Source of the DNA: Zoogloea sp.
GTDB lineage: Bacteria > Pseudomonadota > Gammaproteobacteria > Burkholderiales > Rhodocyclaceae
DNA: 64,000 nucleotides
Assembly (NCBI RefSeq): GCF_030157465.1
Contig: NZ_JAOAUU010000058.1
Location: 1 to 64,000, forward strand
Direction of reading: 5' to 3'
Position numbers and translations under genes: made by a program
Shown here: piece after piece, positions 8,475 to 17,679 of the stretch
Position numbering within the stretch: position 1 is the first letter of the stretch
Layout: each line of letters starts with the position of its first letter
The notes under the pieces: generated by a model
What the model saw: only the letters and a program-made list of their open reading frames with translations
Databases searched by the model: none
What the model was told of the DNA's origin: nothing

Positions 8475-9749
8475 TCAGAACAGTTCGACGGCCGGGCCGG
8501 CGCCCGAAGCCGCCGGGGCGCGATCGCCGCTGTAGCGTACGTGCTCGTCGCGCTGGCTCTGCATCACGTAACTTTCAAACAGGCGGTCGATCTGCTCGGT
8601 CATGGCCGGAACATCGGCCACCGCGGCCTTGTCGGTCAGGCAGTCGGCGAGCTTGAGTACGTGTTCGTCGAGGCGTTGCAGCGCCTCGATGACATGGCCG
8701 ACCTGCTGGCGGGTCACGTCCTGGAACTGCACGCTGGCCATGGTTTCCATGAACATCTCGGCGAGCGTGGCGCTGGATTCCCGAAACGCCGCGAGAATCC
8801 GGCTCTCGTGCTCGATGAGCCGGGTATAGCTCTGGCTCACTTCGTCGAATTCGTCGGCCACGGTACGCAGGGCCTGGTCTTCCGCGTCGCTGCTCGACTG
8901 GTCGAGCTGTTCGCGGAACTGGGCTTCGATGGTGCTCACCACCCGACCGATGCCTTCGCTTATCTTCAGCACGGCCTGGTCGGTCTGCCCGGCCAGCTTG
9001 CGGACTTCGTCGGCCACCACCGCAAAACCGCGTCCGGCTTCACCGGCCCTGGCGGCCTCAATGGCGGCGTTGAGGGCCAGCAGATTGGTCTGGCTGGAAA
9101 TGTCGTGCACCAGCTTGACGAACTGGCCCAGCGACTTGGCCTCGTTCAGGGCCGACATCACGTGCTGCCGGTCTTCGCCCAGGTTTTCGAGGCGGCGATG
9201 AATGTAGCCCTGCAAGGCCACCAGCGTTTGCTGGTTGCGAACGGCGCGGGCACTGGCCGCATCGACGATCTCGCCGGATTCCTGCGAAAAAGTCTGGACA
9301 CAGCGGTCAAGCCCCTGCACCACGGAATCGACGGCCTGCAGGCGCTCCACCATGCTGAAGGCCGCGCTTTCGGTCTGGGTGGTAACGGCGCTGAGCTGGC
9401 CGACGAGAATGTTGTTGAGGTGCGGCACCTGGGCCAGGGAGTGGCTCACTTCGGTGGCCACATCCAGCCGCCTGGCGGTCTCGTCACGCGCATGCTGCAA
9501 GGCGTTTTCGGCGCCGTAAGAGGGGTCGCGGTAGCGGGCGACGGACAGCATCTGCTGGGCCAGGAAGCTCACCAGCACCGCTGCCGCCGCACCCAGCGCA
9601 TCGACCAGCGCCTGACTCAGCCCCACCTTGTCGAGCAACAGCTCGTGATAGGTCGCATTGGCGAAATAAACGACGACAAAGGCGCCCACGGCCGTCACAC
9701 AGGCCAGCAACAGCCGGCGCCGCCGTGATTTATCCCGGATGGCCGTCAT
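8475..9749 (-). CDS. Membrane receptor-like signalling protein with CheZ-type motif
   Basis: A 424-residue protein with two predicted membrane helices (13-31 and 45-70), almost no periplasmic domain and no HAMP. A receptor signalling hairpin follows ([19 protein letters not shown] at about 218-236, then [13 protein letters not shown]). Downstream, residues 333-360 contain QFQDVTRQQ, with Asp344 and Gln348 spaced as in the CheZ active site (FQDLTGQ). The C-terminus is VELF, shared with CheD at 2276-2866. It lies three bases from cheY. It may be a receptor, a CheY-P phosphatase, or both. It would normally be annotated simply as a methyl-accepting protein. Confidence 0.85.
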   Translation of the reverse strand: MTAIRDKSRRRRLLLACVTAVGAFVVVYFANATYHELLLDKVGLSQALVDALGAAAAVLVSFLAQQMLSVARYRDPSYGAENALQHARDETARRLDVATEVSHSLAQVPHLNNILVGQLSAVTTQTESAAFSMVERLQAVDSVVQGLDRCVQTFSQESGEIVDAASARAVRNQQTLVALQGYIHRRLENLGEDRQHVMSALNEAKSLGQFVKLVHDISSQTNLLALNAAIEAARAGEAGRGFAVVADEVRKLAGQTDQAVLKISEGIGRVVSTIEAQFREQLDQSSSDAEDQALRTVADEFDEVSQSYTRLIEHESRILAAFRESSATLAEMFMETMASVQFQDVTRQQVGHVIEALQRLDEHVLKLADCLTDKAAVADVPAMTEQIDRLFESYVMQSQRDEHVRYSGDRAPAASGAGPAVELF

Positions 9750-9752
9750 GAC

Positions 9753-10118
9753 TCAACGCACCACAAGCTTGATCGTGCTGAGCAGGGTTTCCGCAGTCGC
9801 GGGCTTGACGATCCAGCCGGAAGCACCGGCGGCCTTCGCCTCGGCACGCTTGCTCTGCTGCGATTCGGTGGTGAGAAACAGGATGGGCATGAAACGCAGT
9901 TCGGCCCGCTGCCTGACCACCTTGATGAACTCGATACCGTTCATGCCCGGCATGTTCAGATCGGTGATGAGCAGGTCGGGCTTGGTGCCGGCAGCAAGTT
10001 TCCGCTGCCCGTCTTCGGCACTGTTGGCGGTCACCACGTTGAAACCGGCCTTGGCCAGGATGCCCGAGATGGAAAGCAGAACAGTGGCGGAATCATCCAC
10101 CAGCATGATGGTTTTCAA
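9753..10118 (-). CDS. cheY: CheY-type single-domain response regulator
   Basis: A 121-residue stand-alone receiver domain with acidic pair DD8-9 (MLVDDSAT), phosphoacceptor Asp53 (LLITDLNMPGMNG), conserved Thr84 (LFLTTES) and Lys in VKPAT. It is the first gene of the ten-gene minus-strand chemosensory operon; the next gene begins three bases after its stop. It is probably the output of the CheA encoded downstream. There are no flagellar genes in the window, so motor control cannot be distinguished from pilus or second-messenger output. Confidence 0.95.
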   Translation of the reverse strand: MKTIMLVDDSATVLLSISGILAKAGFNVVTANSAEDGQRKLAAGTKPDLLITDLNMPGMNGIEFIKVVRQRAELRFMPILFLTTESQQSKRAEAKAAGASGWIVKPATAETLLSTIKLVVR

Positions 10119-10567
10119 TTTTCAACTCCTGACCCCGAGCAGAAAGCCTTTCAAACCGGGGCCGACAACATGGCTGGATTGTTGAAGCTCCCGAAAAGCG
10201 CGACGGATGCAACTGCCGCCCAAAACATGGAGCCTTTGTATTGCAAGGCTTTACGGCCCTCCAGATTCGAACTTGAGAAACCGCGGAGGAAAATTGTTCA
10301 ATGCAACAATCGAAAAATCCTATTGTCTGGCCCCACCCTGCCCACCTCACCGCCAGGCCTGCAGCCCCTGTTATCCACCGTGCATGGCCCCATTTGGCCG
10401 CCGGGTGACGAAAGTACCGTCTCCGGCTATCCGAACGATTCGAACTCCGCTGGTAAGCCGTTGTAAATCCGCCGTTTTTCGCCGCCTACCCGGATTGCGG
10501 CGCTGTATTTTTGCAGCGCAAGGTCGTATCATTCTGCTCCCCCGATTCACCTTCCTCCGGTCTCCCA
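10119..10567. other. 449-bp divergent intergenic region between cheY and mnmG
   Basis: No convincing gene is present. The region must hold the promoters for the leftward chemosensory operon and for mnmG. It contains one DnaA-box-like 9-mer, TTATCCACC, at 10371-10379, and a small inverted repeat, ATTGTT/AACAAT, at 10293-10310. A TAAAG on the minus strand (complement of 10249-10253) is followed after 15 bases by a poor match to the sigma-28 -10 box, which is too weak to call. The mnmG-rsmG-parAB block is often close to the replication origin, but a single box does not make an origin. Confidence 0.6.
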
Positions 10568-12468
<1,901 letters not shown>

Positions 12469-12472
<4 letters not shown>

Positions 12473-13113
12473 GCATGGCCACCACGCTCGAAAAGGGCAT
12501 CGTCGCCCTCGGCCTCGACCTGCCCGCAGAAGCGCAGGAAAAACTCCTTGCCTTCGCCCGGCTGCTGATCAAGTGGAACAAGGTGTACAACCTCACCGCC
12601 ATCCGCGACGAGGCTCAGGTCGTCACCCACCATTTGCTCGATTCGCTGTCGGTGCTGCCGCAACTGGCAGGCATCACCCGGCTGGTGGATGTGGGTTCCG
12701 GCGGTGGCCTGCCCGGCGTCGTGCTGGCCATCTGCCGGCCCGAGCTGCAGGTGGATTCGGTCGAAACGGTGCAAAAGAAGGCCACGTTCCAGAACCAGGC
12801 GCGAATCGAACTCAAGCTCGCCAACTTCCGCGCCCACCACGCCCGCATCGAAAACTGGCAGCCCGCCTATTTTGCCGAGCAGCCGGTGGATGGCATCGTC
12901 TCGCGCGCCTTCGCCGACCTGGCCGACTTCGTCAACCTTACCGCCCACCTCGCAGGCCCCGAGACTCGCATCCTTGCCATGAAAGGCGTCTATCCTGCCG
13001 ACGAGATCGCCCGCATTCCGGCCGGTTTCGCGCTGGAGCGCAGCACACCCCTGACGGTGCCCGGCCTTGACGCCGAACGTCACCTCATCATCGTGAAACG
13101 AACCAAAAACTAA
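12469..13113 (+). CDS. rsmG: RsmG 16S rRNA (guanine527-N7)-methyltransferase
   Basis: A 214-residue SAM-dependent methyltransferase (GidB) of 16S rRNA G527. The SAM motif is [17 protein letters not shown], followed by the family SRAFADL. The ATG at 12469 overlaps the mnmG stop (ATGA) and is preceded by GAGGAG at 12455-12460 with eight bases between, which decides this start over an in-frame GTG at 12421. It is coupled to parA by a TAATG overlap. Confidence 0.96.
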
Positions 13114-13883
13114 TGGCCCGCATTTTCTGTATCGCAAACCAGAAGGGCGGCGTCGGCAAGACGACCACCTGTGTCAACCTCGCCGCCGGTCTCGCCGCCT
13201 CCGGCCAGCGCGTGCTGCTGGTCGACCTCGATCCCCAGGGCAATGCCACGATGGGCAGCGGCATCGACAAGCGCACCCTTGGCAAGTCGGTCTATCACCT
13301 GCTGGTGGGCCTGTGCACGGTGGCCGAAGCCCGCGTCCACTCTGAAACCGGCAAGTACGACATCATCCCCGCCAACCGCGACCTGGCCGGTGCCGAAGTC
13401 GAACTGGTCGGCCTCGAGCGCCGCGAAAACCGCATGCGCGACGCCCTCGCGCTGCACACCGAAGAATACGATTTCATCCTCATCGACTGCCCGCCGTCCC
13501 TGTCGCTGCTCACGCTCAACGGCCTGTGCGTCGCCCACGGCGTGATCATCCCGATGCAGTGCGAGTACTACGCGCTGGAAGGCCTGTCCGACCTGGTCAA
13601 CTCGATCAAGAAGGTGCACGCCAACCTCAACCGCGACCTTTCCATCATCGGCCTCCTGCGGGTCATGTTCGACCCGCGCGTCACCCTCCAGCAGCAGGTA
13701 TCCGCCCAGCTCGAAGCCCACTTCGGCGACAAGGTTTTCAAGGCTGTCGTGCCGCGCAACGTGCGCCTCGCCGAAGCCCCCAGCCACGGCATCCCCGGCG
13801 TCGTCTTCGACCGCAGCGCCAAGGGCGCCCAGGCCTACCTGTCCTTCGCCAAAGAAATGATCGAGCGCGTCAAGACCCTCTGA
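13113..13883 (+). CDS. parA: ParA chromosome-partitioning ATPase
   Basis: A 256-residue ParA/Soj ATPase with deviant Walker A motif KGGVGKTT near the N-terminus, Walker A' element LLVDLDPQGN, and Walker B FILIDCPPSL. It works with ParB to segregate chromosomal origins. The ATG shares a base with the rsmG stop codon. A 100-bp spacer then separates it from parB; the spacer contains two GCGATCG words (13899-13906, 13916-13922) but no canonical parS. Confidence 0.97.
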   Translation: MARIFCIANQKGGVGKTTTCVNLAAGLAASGQRVLLVDLDPQGNATMGSGIDKRTLGKSVYHLLVGLCTVAEARVHSETGKYDIIPANRDLAGAEVELVGLERRENRMRDALALHTEEYDFILIDCPPSLSLLTLNGLCVAHGVIIPMQCEYYALEGLSDLVNSIKKVHANLNRDLSIIGLLRVMFDPRVTLQQQVSAQLEAHFGDKVFKAVVPRNVRLAEAPSHGIPGVVFDRSAKGAQAYLSFAKEMIERVKTL

Positions 13884-13983
13884 GTCATAACCGCCCCCGC
13901 GATCGCCACCCTTCAGCGATCGTGCCCCCGGGGGGGCCTCAAGGCATCTTGGGGCGGCCCGGCGATTCCCTGAGAGATACACC

Positions 13984-14850
13984 ATGGCAACTCCCAAACT
14001 CAAAGGCCTCGGCCGCGGCCTCGATGCCCTCCTCGCCGCCAACACCGACGACGCCGACAAGAACGAAGGCGAACTCCAGCAACTGCCGGCCAGCGAACTG
14101 CAGCCCGGAAAATATCAGCCGCGCACGCGGATGGACCCGGGCTCGCTGGAAGAACTGGCCGCCTCGATCAAGTCACAGGGCGTCATGCAGCCGATTCTCG
14201 TGCGCCAGATCGGCGGCCTGTTCGACGCCAAACGCTACGAGATCATCGCCGGCGAACGACGCTGGCGCGCCGCCCAGATCGCCGGCCTGAGCCAGGTGCC
14301 CTGCCTTGTGCGGGAGATTCCGGACGAAGCCGCACTGGCGATGTCGCTCATCGAGAACATCCAGCGCGAAGACCTCAATCCGCTTGAAGAAGCCGGCGGC
14401 ATCCAGCGGCTCATCGACGAATTCGGCATGACCCACCAGGCAGCAGCCGACGCCGTGGGGCGCTCCCGCCCGGCGGCGTCCAACCTGCTTCGCCTGCTGC
14501 AACTGGCCCCGCAGGTGCAGGAACTGCTCATGGCCGGCGACATCGACATGGGCCACGCCCGCGCGCTGCTCCCCCTCGATGGCGCCGCCCAGGTCGGCCT
14601 CGCCAACCTGATCGCCGCCCGCGGGCTATCTGTGCGCGAGGCGGAACGCCTCGTCCACCAGGAACTGAACCCGAAGACACACCTGCCCGCCCCCCAGCCC
14701 GACCGGGACATCCTGCGTCTTGAAGAGGAAATCGCCGACCGCCTCGGCGCAACGGTGAAAATCAAGGCCAACAAGAAAGGCGCCGGCGCGGTAACAATCC
14801 AGTTTGGCGATCTTGACCAACTGGACGGCTTGCTGGAAAAGCTCCGCTAA
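13984..14850 (+). CDS. parB: ParB chromosome-partitioning DNA-binding protein
   Basis: A 288-residue ParB/Spo0J protein. It has the N-terminal leader KLKGLGRGLDALL, the ParB CTPase fold (ELQPGKYQPRT, then AGERRWRAAQIAGL, with the arginine-rich GERRWRA patch), a helix-turn-helix (MTHQAAADAVGRSRPAASNL) and a C-terminal dimerisation domain. It loads on parS as a CTP-dependent clamp and partners with ParA encoded just upstream. No sequence close to the parS consensus was seen in the window, so the sites must lie elsewhere. Confidence 0.96.
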   Translation: MATPKLKGLGRGLDALLAANTDDADKNEGELQQLPASELQPGKYQPRTRMDPGSLEELAASIKSQGVMQPILVRQIGGLFDAKRYEIIAGERRWRAAQIAGLSQVPCLVREIPDEAALAMSLIENIQREDLNPLEEAGGIQRLIDEFGMTHQAAADAVGRSRPAASNLLRLLQLAPQVQELLMAGDIDMGHARALLPLDGAAQVGLANLIAARGLSVREAERLVHQELNPKTHLPAPQPDRDILRLEEEIADRLGATVKIKANKKGAGAVTIQFGDLDQLDGLLEKLR

Positions 14851-15074
14851 GCGTTTTTCGGCGACACGCCCGGAAGCTTTTGCAGCAACCGGGCTGTTTC
14901 CCGCTTCTCGTCCTGTCGCTTTCCACCCGGCGTTTTTTCATGAGGGCCGGCCTTGCGCTGCAGCAGAGGCACCACGAACGGGTTCCGTGGGGCCTTCGCA
15001 GCACCACCGCCCGGCCCTTTTGCCGGCCCGCGGAACACCAGTTTCTGGCGTGTTCCCAGCGTGCGGTTGGCCAC
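14847..15074 (-). CDS. Small basic protein of unknown function, coupled to Cys-rich gene
   Basis: A GTG-initiated, 75-residue, strongly basic frame starting MANRTLGTRQKLVF, rich in Lys, Arg, Gly and Pro, with RNPFVVPLLQRKAGPHEK in the middle. Codon use in this frame (ctg, gtg, cag, aag, gag dominating) looks like a real gene. The GTG is only four bases after the stop of the upstream Cys-rich gene, suggesting translational coupling. Its stop lies inside the last codons of convergent parB. I do not recognise the family; a nucleic-acid or ribosome-binding role is possible from composition only. Confidence 0.55.
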   Translation of the reverse strand: MANRTLGTRQKLVFRGPAKGPGGGAAKAPRNPFVVPLLQRKAGPHEKTPGGKRQDEKRETARLLQKLPGVSPKNA

Positions 15075-15078
15075 GACT

Positions 15079-15291
15079 TCAGGCTCTGTGATGAGCAGCT
15101 TCGGCAGCGGCAAGCTGCTCCAGCGTGGCCGCTTCGGTGATACCGGAAATCTCGGCGAAACAGCCATCCAGCGGGCAATTACGGCCCGGCGGGCAGCCAT
15201 GTTCAAGGGCACACTCACGCTGGGTCTGATCAGTCAGAACCATTTCGCGAACGGCGTTGCAACTGCTGATGGGCGAATCGATGAAGCTCAT
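15079..15291 (-). CDS. Small Cys-rich protein of unknown function
   Basis: A 70-residue protein starting MSFIDSPISSCNAVREM. Cysteines at 11, 27, 33, 39 and 44 (REC-x5-C-x5-C-x4-C spacing in the middle) suggest a metal or Fe-S site, and the C-terminal third is an Ala/Glu-rich helix. The ATG at 15291 is chosen because GGGAG lies about eight bases upstream; a longer frame from 15330 would run through the promoter and a palindrome. It is followed by the coupled basic gene. I cannot assign a family. Confidence 0.7.
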   Translation of the reverse strand: MSFIDSPISSCNAVREMVLTDQTQRECALEHGCPPGRNCPLDGCFAEISGITEAATLEQLAAAEAAHHRA

Positions 15292-15304
15292 GATTTTTCT
15301 CCCT

Positions 15305-15327
15305 TTGTCTGTACTGAGTATAGACAA
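15305..15327. promoter_or_regulatory. 23-bp near-perfect palindrome upstream of the Cys-rich gene (putative operator)
   Basis: The arms TTGTCTGTACT and AGTATAGACAA flank a single central G; ten of eleven base pairs are symmetric. On the minus strand it contains TATACT, a plausible -10 element for the Cys-rich gene whose ATG lies 14 bases downstream of the palindrome. Dyad, length and position are typical of a dimeric repressor or redox regulator site. The symmetry does not match the LexA, Fur or FNR consensus. Confidence 0.6.
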
Positions 15328-15449
15328 CAAGTGAAAAATTTCCTTGATGGTAGAAGGGTTTTATGCGTGTTGCTTTTTCGCAACATTTTGGTGGCGCAGC
15401 AACGGGCGCCCCACGCCGAAAAAACCCTAAGGCATCGAGCCCGGCAGCG

Positions 15450-16496
15450 TCAGCGCTGCACTACAAAAGGCCTGAGCTTGAGCGTGCCGGCAATCCGCTC
15501 GGCAATCGACCGGGCCTCCATGGCGGAGGCGAACGGCCCCACGTGAAGGCGATACTTGCCTTCCGAGGCCAGCACCGACACCGATTCCTTGAGCCACTTG
15601 AGTTCGTGCTCCACCAGGCCCTTGAACTGCTCGGCCGTCACAAAAGTGGCGAAGGCGCCGAGCTGCAGGAAAACCTCGCCTGCCGCCTTGTTGTCGGCCA
15701 CACGCTCGGCCACCTTTTCGGTGGGCCGGGAGACTGGCGCCGCAGCCGCAACCTGCGGCAGCACCGGCTCGACGACCGTGCGGGACGGAACTTCGAGCGG
15801 CGCAGCGGCCGGACGTGCCGCCACCACGACGGGCGCAGCCGCGGGAGCCTTCAATCTGCGGACGGGCGGCACCGGGCGGCCCGGCCGGACCAGCGACACT
15901 TCTTCCGGCAGCACCAGCGCCACTTCAACCCTGGCGTGACCCTGGTCTGTATAGCCGAGCTTGTAGGCAGCCGCATACGACAGATCGATGATGCGCCCCG
16001 GATGGAAAGGGCCGCGATCGTTCACGCGCACCACGGCGGAGCGGCCGTTGGCCAGGTTGGTCACCCGCACGTAGCTTGGAATAGGCAGGGTCGGATGCGC
16101 CGCCGTCATCGCGTACATGTCGTACGGATCGCCGCTGGACGTCTTGCGGCCGTGGAACATCTTGCCGTACCAGCTAGCCACTCCCTTCTCGAGGGTGAGC
16201 CCACCGCCGGACGACATGCTGCCCTGGAGTGAATAATCGTTCTTGTCGACGCGCGGCGTGGCGACGGCCTCCTCATCCGCTTCGGCGGAAGATTCGTCGG
16301 ACTGGGCATCGAACTTGAAAACGCCGCCTTTGAATCGGGCGGGCAAGGCAGCCTTGAGGCCGGTGCGGGGGCCTGCGTCGGAAGCGGCTTCGATCGACGA
16401 ATCCGGGGCCGCATGGACAGGGCCGACCAGCAGGAGGGTGCTACAGAGAGGCGCCAGCAACAAGCGGGCGCGACGGGATATCGCTACAGGGGTCAT
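15450..16496 (-). CDS. rlpA: RlpA septal ring lytic transglycosylase with SPOR domain
   Basis: A 348-residue secreted protein with a signal peptide (1-29, ending PVHA). A double-psi beta-barrel domain follows at about 100-205 (GVASWYGKMFHGRKTSSGD, then VRVNDRGPFHPGRIIDLS with the catalytic Asp region). A Pro/Ala-rich linker leads to a C-terminal SPOR domain (about 270-345) that binds denuded glycan at the septum. No lipobox cysteine is evident, unlike E. coli RlpA. It is the last gene of the mreB-to-rodA cluster, 40 bases after rodA. Confidence 0.93.
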   Translation of the reverse strand: MTPVAISRRARLLLAPLCSTLLLVGPVHAAPDSSIEAASDAGPRTGLKAALPARFKGGVFKFDAQSDESSAEADEEAVATPRVDKNDYSLQGSMSSGGGLTLEKGVASWYGKMFHGRKTSSGDPYDMYAMTAAHPTLPIPSYVRVTNLANGRSAVVRVNDRGPFHPGRIIDLSYAAAYKLGYTDQGHARVEVALVLPEEVSLVRPGRPVPPVRRLKAPAAAPVVVAARPAAAPLEVPSRTVVEPVLPQVAAAAPVSRPTEKVAERVADNKAAGEVFLQLGAFATFVTAEQFKGLVEHELKWLKESVSVLASEGKYRLHVGPFASAMEARSIAERIAGTLKLRPFVVQR

Positions 16497-16536
16497 GACG
16501 CTCTTTCCTGTTCGGGCGCGCGCTAGGCGCGCGGGT

Positions 16537-17679
16537 TCAGGTACCTACCCGACGTCGATGGCGCTGGATGCTCATGAGCATGCCGACGCCAAGACAAAGG
16601 GTAACGAGTGCAGTGCCGCCGTAACTGACGAAGGGTAAGGGCACCCCGACAACGGGGAGAATTCCGCTCACCATGCCCATGTTCACAAACGCGTAGGTAA
16701 AGAAGATCAGCGTGAGGGCGCCAGCAAGAAGGCGCGAGAACAGGGTCGGGGCACCAGCGGCAATGAAAAGGCCGCGAAAAATCAACAGGATATACATTAC
16801 CACGAGAAACAGGGCGCCGACCAGCCCAAATTCCTCGGTCAGCACCGCAAAGATGAAGTCGGTGTGTCGCTCGGGGAGGAAGTCCAGATGGGTCTGGGTG
16901 CCGCTGCCCCAGCCCTTGCCAAGAATGCCGCCGGAACCGATGGCGATGGTGGACTGGATGATGTGAAAGCCCTTGCCGAGCGGATCGGAGGTCGGATCGA
17001 GCAGGGTGCACACGCGGTGTTTCTGGTACTCCCGCATGCCTGGCCACTCGACGCCCGGCTGGCAGATGGTGTCGCCCATGGCCACGATCGTCACGATACC
17101 GACGATCCCGACCACGGCAAAAGGCAGGATGAGGCGCCAGGCGAGGCCGGCAAAGAACAGCACGTAGAAGCCCGCCGCAGCCACGAGGACTGCGGTGCCG
17201 AGATCGGGCTGCTTGGCGATCAGCCCGACCGGCACCAGCAGCAAACCGGCGGCGACGAAGAAATCGCGCACCCGGAGCATGCCTTCACGGCACTGGAAGT
17301 ACCAGGCGAGCATCAGCGGCATGGCGATCTTCATCAGTTCGGACGGCTGGATTCGCGCCACCCCGATGTTGAGCCAGCGCCGGGCGCCCTTCGACACGTC
17401 GCCAAACAGGGCCACGCCAACGAGCAGCAGCACCCCCAGGATGTAAATCGGCAGCGCAATGCTCATCATCCGCTGGGGCGGAAGACTGGCGGCAACCCAC
17501 ATCACCGCGAAGGCCACCGCGATGTTCAGCCCGAGGGTGCCCAGGCGTTCGGGCGAAGCGCTCACCATGACCACCGTGGCAAAGCCGAGGATGGCGAGAA
17601 CGATCAGCATCAGCGGCCCATCCAGCGGCGCCAGGATGTAGGCCACCCACTTGCGCGGATCGAAGCGGGAATTAGTCAC
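16537..17679 (-). CDS. rodA: RodA SEDS-family peptidoglycan glycosyltransferase
   Basis: A 380-residue, roughly ten-helix SEDS protein that polymerises lipid II for cell elongation with its partner PBP2. Family signatures are seen in GSGTQTHLDFLPERHTDFIF and the C-terminal PFVSYGGTAL. The GTG start at 17679 (MTNSRFDPRKW) lies within the last codons of mrdA, overlapping by eight bases. It is preferred over an upstream ATG because the additional leader would be low-complexity and read through mrdA. Confidence 0.94.
   Translation of the reverse strand: MTNSRFDPRKWVAYILAPLDGPLMLIVLAILGFATVVMVSASPERLGTLGLNIAVAFAVMWVAASLPPQRMMSIALPIYILGVLLLVGVALFGDVSKGARRWLNIGVARIQPSELMKIAMPLMLAWYFQCREGMLRVRDFFVAAGLLLVPVGLIAKQPDLGTAVLVAAAGFYVLFFAGLAWRLILPFAVVGIVGIVTIVAMGDTICQPGVEWPGMREYQKHRVCTLLDPTSDPLGKGFHIIQSTIAIGSGGILGKGWGSGTQTHLDFLPERHTDFIFAVLTEEFGLVGALFLVVMYILLIFRGLFIAAGAPTLFSRLLAGALTLIFFTYAFVNMGMVSGILPVVGVPLPFVSYGGTALVTLCLGVGMLMSIQRHRRRVGT

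Noticed and set aside
10119-10260. Sigma-28 promoter for the chemosensory operon
   Set aside because: TAAAG on the minus strand is followed after 15 bases by GCTCCATG, only four of eight matches to the -10 box.
13884-13983. Possible parS site in the parA-parB spacer
   Set aside because: The spacer has GCGATCG words and G/C runs but nothing close to the GTTTCACGTGAAAC core; none seen elsewhere in the window either.
15305-15327. LexA box in the palindrome before the Cys-rich gene
   Set aside because: The dyad has odd symmetry and lacks CTGT-N8-ACAG spacing, unlike the recA box at 37204-37219.
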